In this document: positions 33,517 through 43,640 of the stretch, piece by piece | How the letters are laid out: every line of letters starts with the position of its first letter | Numbering within the stretch: position 1 is the stretch's first letter | Assembly (NCBI GenBank): GCA_021399435.1 | Contig: JAJTUP010000013.1 | Coordinates: 806,001 to 870,000, forward strand | Length of the DNA stretch: 64,000 nucleotides | Reading direction: 5' to 3' | Source: Diaporthe sp. PMI_573 | Lineage: Eukaryota; Ascomycota; Sordariomycetes; Diaporthales; Diaporthaceae | Made by a program: the position numbers and the translations under genes | The notes under the pieces: model-generated | Databases searched by the model: none | Told to the model about the DNA's origin: nothing | Seen by the model: only the letters and a program-made list of their open reading frames with translations

Positions 33517-36500
33517 CTAGTGGCCCTCCCTCCTACGCAGGAACAGCTCGACAACAGTCCTTTGTCTCTCCTCCGACGCTTTGCGGTCCTTGTCCCTTGC
33601 TGGCACCTCAGTCCGACAGACAAGAGGCCCAAAGATCTGTGCCACTCTTTGCTCCCTGGCCTTCCGTCTTTCCAGCGACGCGACAGCCTCCACCACTGGC
33701 GTTGTCGCCGCCCCAGACGGACCACCACCCGTCACACTCCGCCGGATACTCATGGACCTGCGACTAATCGCCCCACCAATGGCCCCAATTCCGGTGCCGC
33801 CTGTCTGTTGGCCGGAACCAGCAGCGTTAAGCACCTCTACCTCGCTCCTCTTCAGCGGTGCCAGTTCACCAATGACTTTCGCAAGAGTGGTGGTCAAGAA
33901 CACGAAACAAATGTTGTGGTTCGGTGTGGTCATTAGGATGTCGAGGACGGTGGACTTGTCGTCTTCTGTGGTGTCTTGAGATAAGCCTTTCGCAGCCGGG
34001 CCCTGGCCGAACGCTCGGAGGGGCGCCTGTTCGATCTTGGCCCAGAGAGACGCGTTGAAGATACCATCCGTCAGGCCGTCTAGGAATAATAGTAGAGCTT
34101 TCGCCACGGCCTCTAGCCGCTGGCACGGATCTGCCTCGGGAGGTAATGCGTCAGCAATCGGTTGATCGGTGTCCAGGGCGTCAATGACCGTGTTGACAAG
34201 GCCCGCACGAGGCCGCGCGACAAAGTCCTCAAACGGCCACCCTGGCTTGTCCCTGGGCACACTGTAGGATCCGAGCATCTCCTCATCTGCCAGTGTCCGC
34301 TCGATCAGCATCTCGACTGCGTCGACCAGCTTGAACAGCTCCTTTGGTGCAGACCGATGGACAGCGAGACTGGAGGGAATGACGCCTGGGCTCGCGCCCG
34401 GTCTCTCACGAGGCAAGGACTTGACAAATGCCCGGACCCCGCCATCAGGGACCCGTAAGAGCTCGTCAATCGACCTGCCGATGCAGGTAGGGGACCAGAT
34501 AGCCCGAACTGGCAAGAAGTGGTCTCTGCCCTGCTCGACTCGAAGCACAACCACGTCCTCAAGCTTCTCTCGGCCCTCGTTCAGCGCCCTGGCCTGCGAC
34601 ACTTTGTCGATGCACACCCCAAGCGTGGCATTCACCGTCTCGCCTGGCTCCAGTGTCGCTTCCTTTCCAACATCCTTTGGACTGTCCTCGTTGGAATCGT
34701 CACCTGACACTGTTTGGTCGAGCGAGGTTGCGAGCCAGTGAGCCAGGTCTGGCCGGCCGCCCTCGGCGCCTCCGGCACTTGGCTTCTCAACGAAACTGAT
34801 CCTCGCCGGGACGCCTCCAGTGTTTGCAATCGTGAAGTAGGCGGCTTGCCTCTGCTTGAAGGTGACTTGGCCGAAATCAACTAGGTCATGGCCGGATTCT
34901 TGCCCTTCCCTGACGATGGTGATGGATGGCCGGCCTTCGTTCTCGGCGCGATCCAGCTCCCGGGCCACTTGAGCGTAGATGTCGGCTTTGAGTTCTGGAA
35001 CGACTGCATCGACTTCGAGCTCAAAGACAGCCACAAGAGGCTTGTGGTCGGAGGATGTTATTCGTTGGTGGGAGGTATAGAGATTCAAATTGATCCGGTC
35101 CAAGGAATCCGCCATAAACGCATCCGCCGCCGCATCTTCGCCGTTCTGATCATACTCGTCATAATCCAGACCGGGCTTTCCAGCAGGTGTCGTGTCTCCA
35201 TCGCTTTCCGGGTCATAGTCAAACAACACCTCGTCATCGTCCCCGGCATGATCAATACCACGAGATTTCATTTCCTCGTCTCTTTTGCGTGCTTCTGCCT
35301 CCTCCCTAAGCTTCCTTTCGTACTCTTCTCTGTCTCTCTTGGTCCGATACATGATCCGATCGCACCAGCTAGGGGCTCTCTTCTTCTCGCTGGAATCAAA
35401 TAGACCGATGGTGCCCACGTCGTATTTATAAGATGGCAAGAAGGTGATTGGACCCTCATGCCAGCCATCGTGAAATAACTTACGCTCCCTTCTGACGCGC
35501 AGCAGCTGATCATGTGGCAATAAAGAGTCTAGAGTTGCCTGTAGGGATGCAGGGTCCTCATGAGGGTCTGGGTCGAAGTCGTCTGGGTCAGGCAGGGACA
35601 CAGACTCGTCATCACTGCTCTGCTCGGTCGAACGTGTCCTCCCAGAAGCATCGTCTGTCTGTTCATCGCTGCTATCGGAGGTCCTCCCCACAACGATAAC
35701 ATCGTCCCCATCCAGCTCCTGAGGTTTGGTCCTGCCCACGTCATACTCGCCTTTCGAGTGGAGCGTTAGCAACCGGCGGATGTCGTCACCCGGAATGCCG
35801 TCTAGCCTAAAGTTCAAGTCGCCGAACCAGAAGGCAAAGTCCTCGTTCCCGATCCTGTCCTCGTCCTCTTGCTCTTCGCTCCCGGGGATGATGGCAGGGT
35901 CGAAACGGGTCCTGTCCATGATGGTCCTGGCATCCCAACAGCGACGTTCGACGGTGGCAGGGTCGTTGCCGCTGGACAAATGCGAATTAACAAAAACCAT
36001 CCGAGTGGTCTCCCCAAGGACGATACGGGCTGCTGTGGCGCCCTTGTTTCCGAACCAGCCGCCGACGCCCGTACCGACAGCCTTGGTGCTGATGTGTCCA
36101 ATACATGGCGCCAGCCCGGGAGAGGCGTACATCAGAAGGAGAAGCCCGGACATCTGCTCTGAGCCAATGAACTGGTAGCCGGCGGGGAGGGCAGCCTCGA
36201 GGGCCAGCCGCCACTTGTCGGTGGGATTCGTGTCCGAGTAGACATACTGGGTGACGGGGTTGAGAGTCACGACCTCCTGCAGACCTAGGATGTAAAGGTC
36301 GATCTTGTCCCCTCCCAGCACGCGAGTAGAGCCTGGTGGATGGGATGCGGCGCCTTCTGAGTCTTGTGTTTCGACGGCGGGGCTCTGAGAGAGCCCAGGG
36401 GAGGCCAGGTTGCCGTCAAGACCTCTGCCGTCGACGAACCAAGCTGCCAGGTCTTTATCGGTACCAGGGCAGGCGGCGACGTTCCAGGAGCCAACCTTGA

Positions 36501-36639
36501 GCCTCAGGCGACGGGGCCTGGTGTACTCGGCGCGGCGCGCATAGACGGCGCGGCTCAAAGACTGAGGGGTCGATAGCACCAGTTCAACGGGATCGGTGGT
36601 TTCGGACATGGAATGCCCGTGGCCTGCTGAGGATGGCAT
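33517..36639 (-). CDS. OCRL/INPP5B-like inositol polyphosphate 5-phosphatase
   Basis: Removes the 5-phosphate from phosphoinositides such as PI(4,5)P2 at membranes. Single exon, 1040 aa, ATG 36639. The catalytic domain spans about residues 45-545 with the standard blocks: LKVGSWNVAA, ILGLQEVV, GNKGATAARI, VNSHLSSG, FWFGDLNFRLDG (near 271), RAPSWCDRIMY (near 426) and SSDHKPLVAVF (near 530). It is interrupted by acidic inserts (about 320-370 and 440-510). An ASH-like beta domain follows at about 590-670 (VDFGQVTFKQRQAAYFTIAN). A diverged RhoGAP-like domain lies at about 770-970; the arginine-finger motif GIFR is not visible, so it is probably a binding module, as in human OCRL. The catalytic-ASH-RhoGAP order is OCRL-type rather than synaptojanin-type (no Sac1 domain). 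Confidence 0.92.
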   Translation of the reverse strand: MPSSAGHGHSMSETTDPVELVLSTPQSLSRAVYARRAEYTRPRRLRLKVGSWNVAACPGTDKDLAAWFVDGRGLDGNLASPGLSQSPAVETQDSEGAASHPPGSTRVLGGDKIDLYILGLQEVVTLNPVTQYVYSDTNPTDKWRLALEAALPAGYQFIGSEQMSGLLLLMYASPGLAPCIGHISTKAVGTGVGGWFGNKGATAARIVLGETTRMVFVNSHLSSGNDPATVERRCWDARTIMDRTRFDPAIIPGSEEQEDEDRIGNEDFAFWFGDLNFRLDGIPGDDIRRLLTLHSKGEYDVGRTKPQELDGDDVIVVGRTSDSSDEQTDDASGRTRSTEQSSDDESVSLPDPDDFDPDPHEDPASLQATLDSLLPHDQLLRVRRERKLFHDGWHEGPITFLPSYKYDVGTIGLFDSSEKKRAPSWCDRIMYRTKRDREEYERKLREEAEARKRDEEMKSRGIDHAGDDDEVLFDYDPESDGDTTPAGKPGLDYDEYDQNGEDAAADAFMADSLDRINLNLYTSHQRITSSDHKPLVAVFELEVDAVVPELKADIYAQVARELDRAENEGRPSITIVREGQESGHDLVDFGQVTFKQRQAAYFTIANTGGVPARISFVEKPSAGGAEGGRPDLAHWLATSLDQTVSGDDSNEDSPKDVGKEATLEPGETVNATLGVCIDKVSQARALNEGREKLEDVVVLRVEQGRDHFLPVRAIWSPTCIGRSIDELLRVPDGGVRAFVKSLPRERPGASPGVIPSSLAVHRSAPKELFKLVDAVEMLIERTLADEEMLGSYSVPRDKPGWPFEDFVARPRAGLVNTVIDALDTDQPIADALPPEADPCQRLEAVAKALLLFLDGLTDGIFNASLWAKIEQAPLRAFGQGPAAKGLSQDTTEDDKSTVLDILMTTPNHNICFVFLTTTLAKVIGELAPLKRSEVEVLNAAGSGQQTGGTGIGAIGGAISRRSMSIRRSVTGGGPSGAATTPVVEAVASLERRKAREQRVAQIFGPLVCRTEVPARDKDRKASEERQRTVVELFLRRREGH

Positions 36640-37433
36640 ATCGAGGGGCCTGGAAGGAAGCGCGTTTCAGGGTGTTGCAGCAAGATGGAGCGACCCTCGG
36701 CGGTCGAAGGAGGCACAGAGCCCCACGGTGAGAAGCGGAAAAGAGCAGGCTGACATTCAGTAAAGCATTGGGAAAGCTCTCGGGCGCTTCTCTCTGGTAA
36801 CGACGATAAGGAGAAGGGCCAGGTGGGGAGGCGAGACGAGGAGACAGCCTGCTCAAGGCTAGAACATGGTTGAAGATTTATGGCGCCAGACACAGGACGT
36901 GGTCACGATATCCTCCTGGTCTTGGAATTACAACTTGGTCGTGGCTTGCAGTACGGTGCTGCTGGGCACATGGTTGACCCTGCCATTCAGGAGAAAAGCA
37001 GACGTCACAAGGGCTGCCTCGGCGGGCAGACAGCTCAGCTCTTATGCCTGCCCCGCGCGTCGAGTTGCCCCCCGCCCCCCTGCCCCCCTGACCCCCCTGC
37101 CCTCTCAACCCCACCAACTCTATTGTTTACATTACAGCTCGAGCCGACGGGCCATCAACGTCATCCGCCTACCACCGCCTCCTTGTCGACGTCGCGTCGA
37201 CGAGGTCGAGGCAGCTGGTTATTGTTCATTGTTCATTGTTCATTGATATTTGTTGCCGTCCGTGTCTGCAACAGCGTCACGTCGCGACAGCTCCACAGCC
37301 TGTCTCGTTGCGACGACACCACCGCACCCTCGTGCAACTTGCAGCCGTCGACAAGATCAAATCGCAATTCACACACCTCGTGGTCCACCATCCACATCAC
37401 TCGCACACAGCACACACGTCGCCCTCGTCCACC
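36640..37433. promoter_or_regulatory. Divergent promoter between 5-phosphatase and DCP1
   Basis: About 0.8 kb separating divergent genes. It carries C-rich tracts near 37065-37110 and a heptamer repeat in the DCP1 leader. No gene is seen. Confidence 0.5.
37221..37244. repeat. ATTGTTC heptamer repeat
   Basis: Three and a half tandem copies of ATTGTTC about 190 bases before the DCP1 ATG, probably in its 5' leader. Confidence 0.85.
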
Positions 37434-38033
37434 ATGGGCCCCTCGACACCACGCAGACCACCAAAGCAGCGCAACCATCCCGGCAGCGGCGCTGGTGGTC
37501 GTCCGCAAAACAACGCCGCCCCCGCCGACTATGAATCTGACGCCTTCTACCCCGAGGCTGCAGTACAGCCGCAAGCAGCCATGCCGCCACAACCCGCCGC
37601 TACGCAGAACCAGAGCGTGAAGACCATCGACGAAATAAACCTCACCGTCCTCCAGCGCTACGTCCCCACAATCCAGGACTACACCGCAATGGCCCATAAC
37701 GCCACGCTCTTTACATGGAATGATGCGGGATGCTGGGAGGAGACCGGCGTCAAGGGTCCCTTCTTTGTCTGCAACCAGGAGCAGCAACTATCTCCTACCG
37801 GTCACTTCATCCCGCGGGGCTGCGCCTTCATCTTGAATCGCAATAGCCCAGAGAACGCCGTCTTTGACCTGGCAACTATCGCCCAGTGCGAGTTCTCCGA
37901 GGGCCAGCTCCTCTCGACAATGACCGATACTGGCAAGGGCTGGGGGTTTTTCATGGACATGGGAAAGGCACAGGAGACATGGGATGCTTTCAGAAAGCTG
38001 TGGCACAGCGTGAGGGCTGCCAGGCAGGGCTGA
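37434..38033 (+). CDS. DCP1: mRNA-decapping enzyme subunit 1
   Basis: Activator of the DCP2 decapping enzyme in cytoplasmic 5'-3' mRNA decay (P-bodies). Single exon, 199 aa, close to the usual small size of fungal DCP1. Residues 1-60 are a Pro/Gln/Ala-rich tail. The EVH1-like fold follows: INLTVLQRYVPTIQ (about 65-78), ATLFTWNDAGCWEETGVKGP, AFILNRNSPEN, and a C-terminal helix MGKAQETWDAFRKLWHSVRA (about 177-196). The conserved Trp in the beta sheet and the NR(N/L)SPEN block are family marks. The ATG at 37434 sits in a good context (ACCATGG). Confidence 0.93.
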   Translation: MGPSTPRRPPKQRNHPGSGAGGRPQNNAAPADYESDAFYPEAAVQPQAAMPPQPAATQNQSVKTIDEINLTVLQRYVPTIQDYTAMAHNATLFTWNDAGCWEETGVKGPFFVCNQEQQLSPTGHFIPRGCAFILNRNSPENAVFDLATIAQCEFSEGQLLSTMTDTGKGWGFFMDMGKAQETWDAFRKLWHSVRAARQG

Positions 38034-38595
38034 CCTACAGACTAGCCATTCAATTGCATGTCATCCGCCTGGACTGTTTGCCCTTAACAGTTCAAAAGTT
38101 CTCGAAGTGACATTATATAAGAAAATGTGCAATATGTATATTGCATTGTTCTCTTGAGGGAGAGAAGGGGGGGGGAAAGGCTTAAATAGCAAGTAAAAAG
38201 GCATAATGCAGAAAATATGGCACAATAAGCTACTGAGTTGGAGAGGAAAAAAAGACTTAGTTATTAGGGCACATCGCTAGTGTTTTCAATGCGATACATT
38301 GTAATGCTCCTTGATTATACGTCTGGAAAGAAAGTGAGTGTGGTAAGCACATTGTTACATTAAATGTAAAATCAATGCCATTGAACACGAATAGTCAACC
38401 TCTGTAAGATAAACTGTGAGATACTGCACTATCTCCAAAGCTGCGTACAAAGCGCATCTGGGGAGAGAATTGGGCTCGAATTTCGGAGTAATAACCGTAT
38501 TGAGCGCTTTGTCGACACGAAGCCTTTGGCCTCAGGGGGGTTTCTACCAACAGGTCGGTTACCAACAACCGCGACTCATCAACAGCACGCAGGTC
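38034..38595. other. AT-rich 3' flank of DCP1
   Basis: Contains the DCP1 3' untranslated region and AT-rich DNA without a supported gene. Confidence 0.5.
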
Positions 38596-39690
38596 TCAAA
38601 CACCAGAAGCATCAGCAATGAAATCTGTATTGTCAACATCAGTGCCACTTTGAGCTCCATGTGTGTAATTAACAGCAGATACCTCGTCAACAACAGAAGT
38701 ATTTTCTTTCACATCAGTAGCAGTAATCAGGACAGGAATGTAAGCGGTATTATGGGCCGCATCAACTTCGGAGGTGTATTTGTTGTTCAAATACTGCATG
38801 TTCTCTAGAACCCTATTTTTGCGCAGGATGTCCGCGGCTGTAGCCGATACCGTGTTGGATGTAAGCTGTCATAGCCTGGTTACATGAGCCACAATTGGTC
38901 CCAATCGTTCCGTTGGATGATCTTGCCATGACAGTTGGGGACGCGAAAACCAAACATATTGCTGGGGGATTGGCATTTCGTCTAGATAGAGCAACCATCG
39001 GCGGTCGTCATGCATGTACAAGTTCCCAGGGACGATCAGCCCGGGACACACCCGACTTGTCCCAGAAAACATCTACGGCAGAGAACGCTGACAACCCCTA
39101 AAGGAGGATCCATGAATCACGATTACCAAGTCACTGCAAGGAAGCTGGAGATCACCGTGAACCAGAACGCTCTAATCATGGCGACCAGCTTTCAATGTTC
39201 CTAGTCGACCGACCGGACAGAGGTAAACACCAAATCTAATCGAATCGCTATTATCAACAGCAAAAGCTAATTCCAGCCAGGCATATGTGTTGAAATCAAA
39301 TTAGGAATGGACTGGCTCCCGCACTATTCTACCTTGTTGGGGTCCTCGATATACCCACTAGAGCCTGTTAGTGCTTGCTGCTTAGCCGAAAGTACTAGCA
39401 GAGGCGGATAGTGGTGAGTAATGAATTTACTTGAAGTTGTATAGCGACCTTTAGGATCCGATGTCTTCCGACACGTCAATACTAAAGACCGGGTCCCTCG
39501 TTCACGGAGTCCACTGTGGGTTACCGAGCTGCAGGAGGTTGTCTGTGTTCTCCGTTGTTCGGGCGATCCTTTTGAATCGAACCGCGACAGAAGCACCTCT
39601 GGGGGCACCCCTGCGGCCGCCACGACTAGATGGAGCCAACTGTGTACTCTGCCTCTGGGGATTATAAGCTATAAAGCAAATGACGATCAA
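38596..39690 (-). pseudogene. Decayed protein-coding gene of unknown family
   Basis: Protein-like frames run along the minus strand with stops and at least one frame change. From 39690 to 39431 one frame gives DNLLQLGNPQWTP, a TGA, then DPVFSIDVSEDIGS, a TAA, then RSLYNF. A canonical 73-nt intron follows (39430-39358; GTAAAT donor, CACTAACAG branch site, CTAG acceptor). After it a frame of exactly 254 codons runs from 39357 to the TGA at 38596. It holds NTYAWLELAFAVDNSDS, LVHGDLQLPCSDLVIVIHGS, LYMHDDRRWLLYLDEMP and LENMQYLNNKYTSEVDAAHN. It is broken by TAA 39301-39303, TAG 39172-39174, TAG 39073-39075 and TGA 38869-38871. Every stop is one C-to-T change from a Gln or Arg codon. The family is not recognised. 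Which frame was original upstream of 39310 is uncertain. Confidence 0.6.
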
Positions 39691-40856
39691 GATTTACTGA
39701 AAATATAAGTCCTCGGGTTGACTACCCGTTACAAACGCAACGTCTATGTAGTCCACTCACCGTCGGACAGACCACCCCGAAGGGCCAGGAGTCTCGCTTA
39801 TGACAATAAAACCTCGGTTCTCTGTATGTGGAGCTCATATAGCCGTCAATTGGTGGTGCGAGGCTGCTTTAGGAGCTTTGCAACAAGAGAGCGAGGGCAT
39901 GATGTGTTGCCACTACACGTGATAGACACAATTTTTGACCTCCAACGCGAGTGCACCGCTGCAACAGGGGAGATGGTGAATCTAGTGGCCTGGGCATAAT
40001 TTTGTGGTCTCAAGGATATGCCGTAAGTTAGCGTCAGCGACACGTGAGACTGACTTGAGTAACAATTCATATTTAGCCTGCCCTCCCGACATACACGTAT
40101 TGCGCATACAACAAGTTCCTTGTCCGAATAACGGAACACATACTGGCTGTGTTATCACCGAACTCGACGGAAGAGGTCTGGCTGAGCATTAAACTGACCA
40201 ATGGAATGTTGCTGGGCATAGTTGAGAAGCGCCGCAAGGATGCTAATACGGCATTTGAGACAACTCTACGGCCGCTGGAGAGAGGCGGTACTTGGACGAC
40301 GCGGTGGAGACTGTTCTGGCAGAACTGCCCGAGGAGACACTTCGTTCAGATGAATGAGATCGGGGCTTCCGCTCCGAATTGCCGGCGACTAGACCTGCTG
40401 TGAACTAACGGCAAATGCATGCAGATTGTGGATGTAGATACGTATTCGGATGAGTTCTCGAGCGTGTTACTACTGGTTGCATGACAGGAATGCACAACAG
40501 AACAACAGTACACTGAATGAATGGAAGCTTACCTACCGCACGAAACATGGGCATTCGACATTCCCAACGCTCATTTGTGCGCAAGTACTTACTTGAGCAT
40601 TCCGTGTTTTCCATCCAGGACGATAGTGAATATGGATTCACAATTCTTTTCTTTGTGGAAATATCGACGCTGGTTGAGGTGTATGCGCAGTATCGGGGCA
40701 CCAACGCAGGAGCGTTATCGAAATGTCAGTCGCAAATCAAAATGCGTGGGACCCATCCAGATGGTACGTGATGAGATGTGCATGAATTAAATTTAGTTGT
40801 ATTAAGGGAGTAAATGAGACGACGTGTTTTTGCAATACATATAGCCTTCGGCAGTG
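39691..40856. other. Intergenic with possible further coding remnants
   Basis: No intact gene. At 40190-40350 (+) two overlapping frames look protein-like in succession: VEKRRKDANTAFE in one, then RRYLDDAVETVLAELPEE in the next. This could be a frameshifted remnant. The remainder shows short frames only. Confidence 0.35.
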
Positions 40857-41810
40857 CTATATGAAGCCCGGTTGTGGCTGTGCCGCTGTGACAGGCGGAG
40901 GTGGTTGTTGGGCCGCTGTTACCGGTTGCGTGATCGGCGATGTCTTCTGTTGTGAAGTGCCCGGACTCGATACCTTGGCCGAGCCAGGCTGTCCGCGCTT
41001 CATCATCCTCCCGAGCACGGTTACCAGCTCGCAAGCATCGTTGAACATCTCGTTGTCGATCCCTTCGGTTGCCTCGTAGACCTCATTTATCGTGAGGCGG
41101 GCCACCTTCCGACTCTCTTCTGCGTCATGGGCGCACTCGTAGAGGAAGGCCGAAAACTCGGTCCTGACCGACAAGCGCAAAGAATGAGAGCCCCAGAGAT
41201 GCTGGTCTGCGAGAGCCACGGCCTCTTCGAAGTACCGCCGGGCCTGGGGGAGGTAGTCGCCGGCCGGGAGCAGGAACGCACCAACAGCCTCGGGCCCGAA
41301 GCCCGGTGGTGGGGCGACCGGCCCGCCGCGGGAGTAGGGCGGGGCTCCCGGGCGGGAGCCTTCTTCGCTCGCTACCCCCTTGCCCTTGTCGACTTTCGCT
41401 AACGGCGGCCCTTGAACGGCGGAAGTGGCTGCGGGGTCTGGAGAGGGCATGAATTGCGACGACACCGGTGGCTGGTTGTGGAAAAGCACAAAAATGTGGT
41501 AGAAGGATGCTCGCAGCTTGTAAGCCAGCACCTTCAGCTCGCTATGCCTGTTTACCATCGGGATCACATACTGCTCCAGCATGACCAGCCCCTCCCGTGC
41601 GAGCCAGATGATGTGGAAATAGAAGTCAAGTGCCTCGGTCGGCCTCGTGGGCTCCGTCTTGCGCTGTTTCCTAGCTTTGACTAGGTGCTGAGACAGATTT
41701 ATGGACAGGCCCAGGATCTTGAAAAGAATCGAAGAGAGCAGCGGATTTGTCTGCTCCTCTGCCTTGGCAAACTTGCCAAGGAACTTCTGGTCGACCTCGG
41801 AAGATGCCAT
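40857..41810 (-). CDS. Divergent 14-3-3-like protein
   Basis: Helical protein of 317 aa (ATG 41810, MASSEVDQKF), single exon, with the order and spacing of a 14-3-3 fold. The N-terminal pair of helices is followed by EEQTNPLLSSILFKILGL, in the place of the EERNLLSVAYKNVVG helix. The C-terminal helices are recognisable: ARRYFEEAVALADQHL, then HSLRLSVRTEFSAFLYE (compare THPIRLGLALNFSVFYYE) and DACELVTVLGRMM. A Pro/Gly-rich insert of about 70 residues (about 125-195) splits the core, and the C-terminal 50 residues are Pro/Gln/Thr-rich. The helix that normally carries RYLAE reads RASFYHIFVLF, and the second Arg of the basic pocket is absent, so classical phosphopeptide binding looks lost. The open frame extends upstream to 41987 without an ATG. 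Confidence 0.75.
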   Translation of the reverse strand: MASSEVDQKFLGKFAKAEEQTNPLLSSILFKILGLSINLSQHLVKARKQRKTEPTRPTEALDFYFHIIWLAREGLVMLEQYVIPMVNRHSELKVLAYKLRASFYHIFVLFHNQPPVSSQFMPSPDPAATSAVQGPPLAKVDKGKGVASEEGSRPGAPPYSRGGPVAPPPGFGPEAVGAFLLPAGDYLPQARRYFEEAVALADQHLWGSHSLRLSVRTEFSAFLYECAHDAEESRKVARLTINEVYEATEGIDNEMFNDACELVTVLGRMMKRGQPGSAKVSSPGTSQQKTSPITQPVTAAQQPPPPVTAAQPQPGFI

Positions 41811-43097
41811 TGACCAGGAGGTCAGGAGATGAGTGACGGGGTCGGCAAATCGACGGGTAAGCTGCCTGTTACGTGGGGAGACGCTGGTGGCTCTGGATTC
41901 ATACTCCCCCTGGCACAAGCCGACAAGACGTCTCGTCCACGTATAGAGAAGGTAAGGAGACGATTGCCGTGTTTCTCCGAGTGACACATAAGGGGTGTTG
42001 TGGGCGACAGCTATAGCCTCATGTGCCTCAAGCTTATATGTGTCGGATGACCTGGAGGTGACAAAGCCTGAGCGACACCCTGGCTGTCAATTGTATTTGT
42101 CCGTGTGGCAAGGATAGGCGTTGGACGCTGCGGGTAACTGGTCGTTTCTGAGGTTCCCGTGGCGGACGGCGACAATGACAGCAAGCAAAGCCAGCGCGCG
42201 CAGATGACGAGCGAGCGAACGGCCCGAGGCTGGCCCAACCCGGGAGCCTGGTCAAGGTCTGGCGGGAGCTAGTGTTGACGTCCTCGTGATGGGAGCGCAG
42301 CCACAGGCGGTGAGCAGGCAGGCTGGAAAGCCGGATTGTCCTTGGAATTGGAGTTGAATAGTGGACCAGAGCGCAGGTGGAGCTCTCAGGGCTGGCTGGG
42401 GCTGGCAGAGCCGTCTGGAATTGGCAGGAACGGACGTGTGGTTGATATCAGGCGACGCAGATGCGAAAAGTCGCAAATGACAGCAAAAGAGATTGAGTTG
42501 GAAATCCGAGTTCGAAGCAGGGGTATGGAGTTGTAGCCGCATGAGTACCTCGGCGTGAGCGAGCGAGCGAGCGAACGCTGTAGTGAGTTATGTATCCTTA
42601 AGGGGCCCAGCTGTGCCTTGAAAGGCAGGGCAACACAGGCAGGACCACTTCCACGAGCAGCAGCAGGAGCAGCAGCAGTGCTGTACTGCGGTAGCAATCA
42701 GTCGTGGGTGGAGGGTTCGATTAAGTACTTGCATGAACGAAGGAGCCCGTGGGGTGGAAGCCCGAGTCTGAGCCCGAGTCGCAGGTGCTGGTCAAATGCA
42801 ACGCGTGTGAAGTCTGTCTGTGTTGCCAACTCTGCCCACAAACGCACAGCGGCCTATGAACATGGACGTGTAGACGTTACCGTGCCGAGCCGTACCATGT
42901 GCTTGACCAGGCCGGAGGAAGGTGGTGTTTGTATGAATGAGCGCACAGGTGGCCTACCTGTGTGGTTGGGCACGGCGAGACCACCCGGGGAGAGGTGTTC
43001 AGGTGTTATGGGAGACCGACAGCAAAGAGCAAGCAAAAGAGCACACAATAATGAGCGCAAGAGAACAATGGAGTGAGCGACCTGGCTCTCGGGACTG

Positions 43098-43163
43098 GGT
43101 CAGGTCAGGTCAGGTCAGGGCAGCAGGCGCAGGTGCAGGTGCAGGTGTAGGTGCAGGTGCAGG
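43098..43163. repeat. GGTCA and GGTGCA tandem repeats
   Basis: Four copies of GGTCA (43098-43119) followed by about six copies of GGTGCA (43126-43163). Confidence 0.9.
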
Positions 43164-43173
43164 AAGCCGCACA

Positions 43174-43222
43174 TATGTATGTACGTATGTATGCGTATGT
43201 ATGTACGTATGTATGTATGTGT
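43174..43222. repeat. GTAT/GTAC tetranucleotide microsatellite
   Basis: About twelve imperfect copies of a GTAT unit with scattered GTAC and GCGT variants. Confidence 0.9.
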
Positions 43223-43576
43223 TGGGTTCATGTACATGGGCAGCGAGGGGGGGCCGACAGGAAAAGAGTAAGAGAGGAAAAGACAGAGGCAAACTGAGAC
43301 AGATAGGGCGATAGGTACCTGTACCCAGGTACCTGGCTGTACGGTAGTATGGGCGGGCGGTTGAGGACGAATGACGATGACGATGTCGAGGGCAAAGATG
43401 GCGGACACTGCCCATCAGGATGGGGGTGGTGGTGTTGCAGATGCGAGGTGAGTTGTCCACGGACGGCTATTGCTGAGCAGACTTGGTCAAGTCAAGTCAG
43501 AGAGGAGGGACTTTGGTACCTTTGGGCCACGGAAGGCGGCCTCAAGCAAGGTACCAGGCTCGTCAGGCTCAGGATG

Positions 43577-43640
43577 TCAGGGTGTCGGGGTGTCAGGGTG
43601 TCAGGGCGTCAGGGCGTCAGGGCGTCAGGGCGTCAGGTTG
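43577..43640. repeat. 8-bp minisatellite TCAGGGYG
   Basis: Eight direct copies of TCAGGGTG/TCAGGGCG filling exactly 64 bases; the last four full copies are identical, suggesting recent expansion. Confidence 0.9.

Noticed and set aside
39560..39600. GGTTCGATTC on the minus strand, resembling a tRNA T-arm
   Set aside because: Flanking bases cannot form a T-stem or acceptor stem, and the bases fit a decayed coding frame instead.
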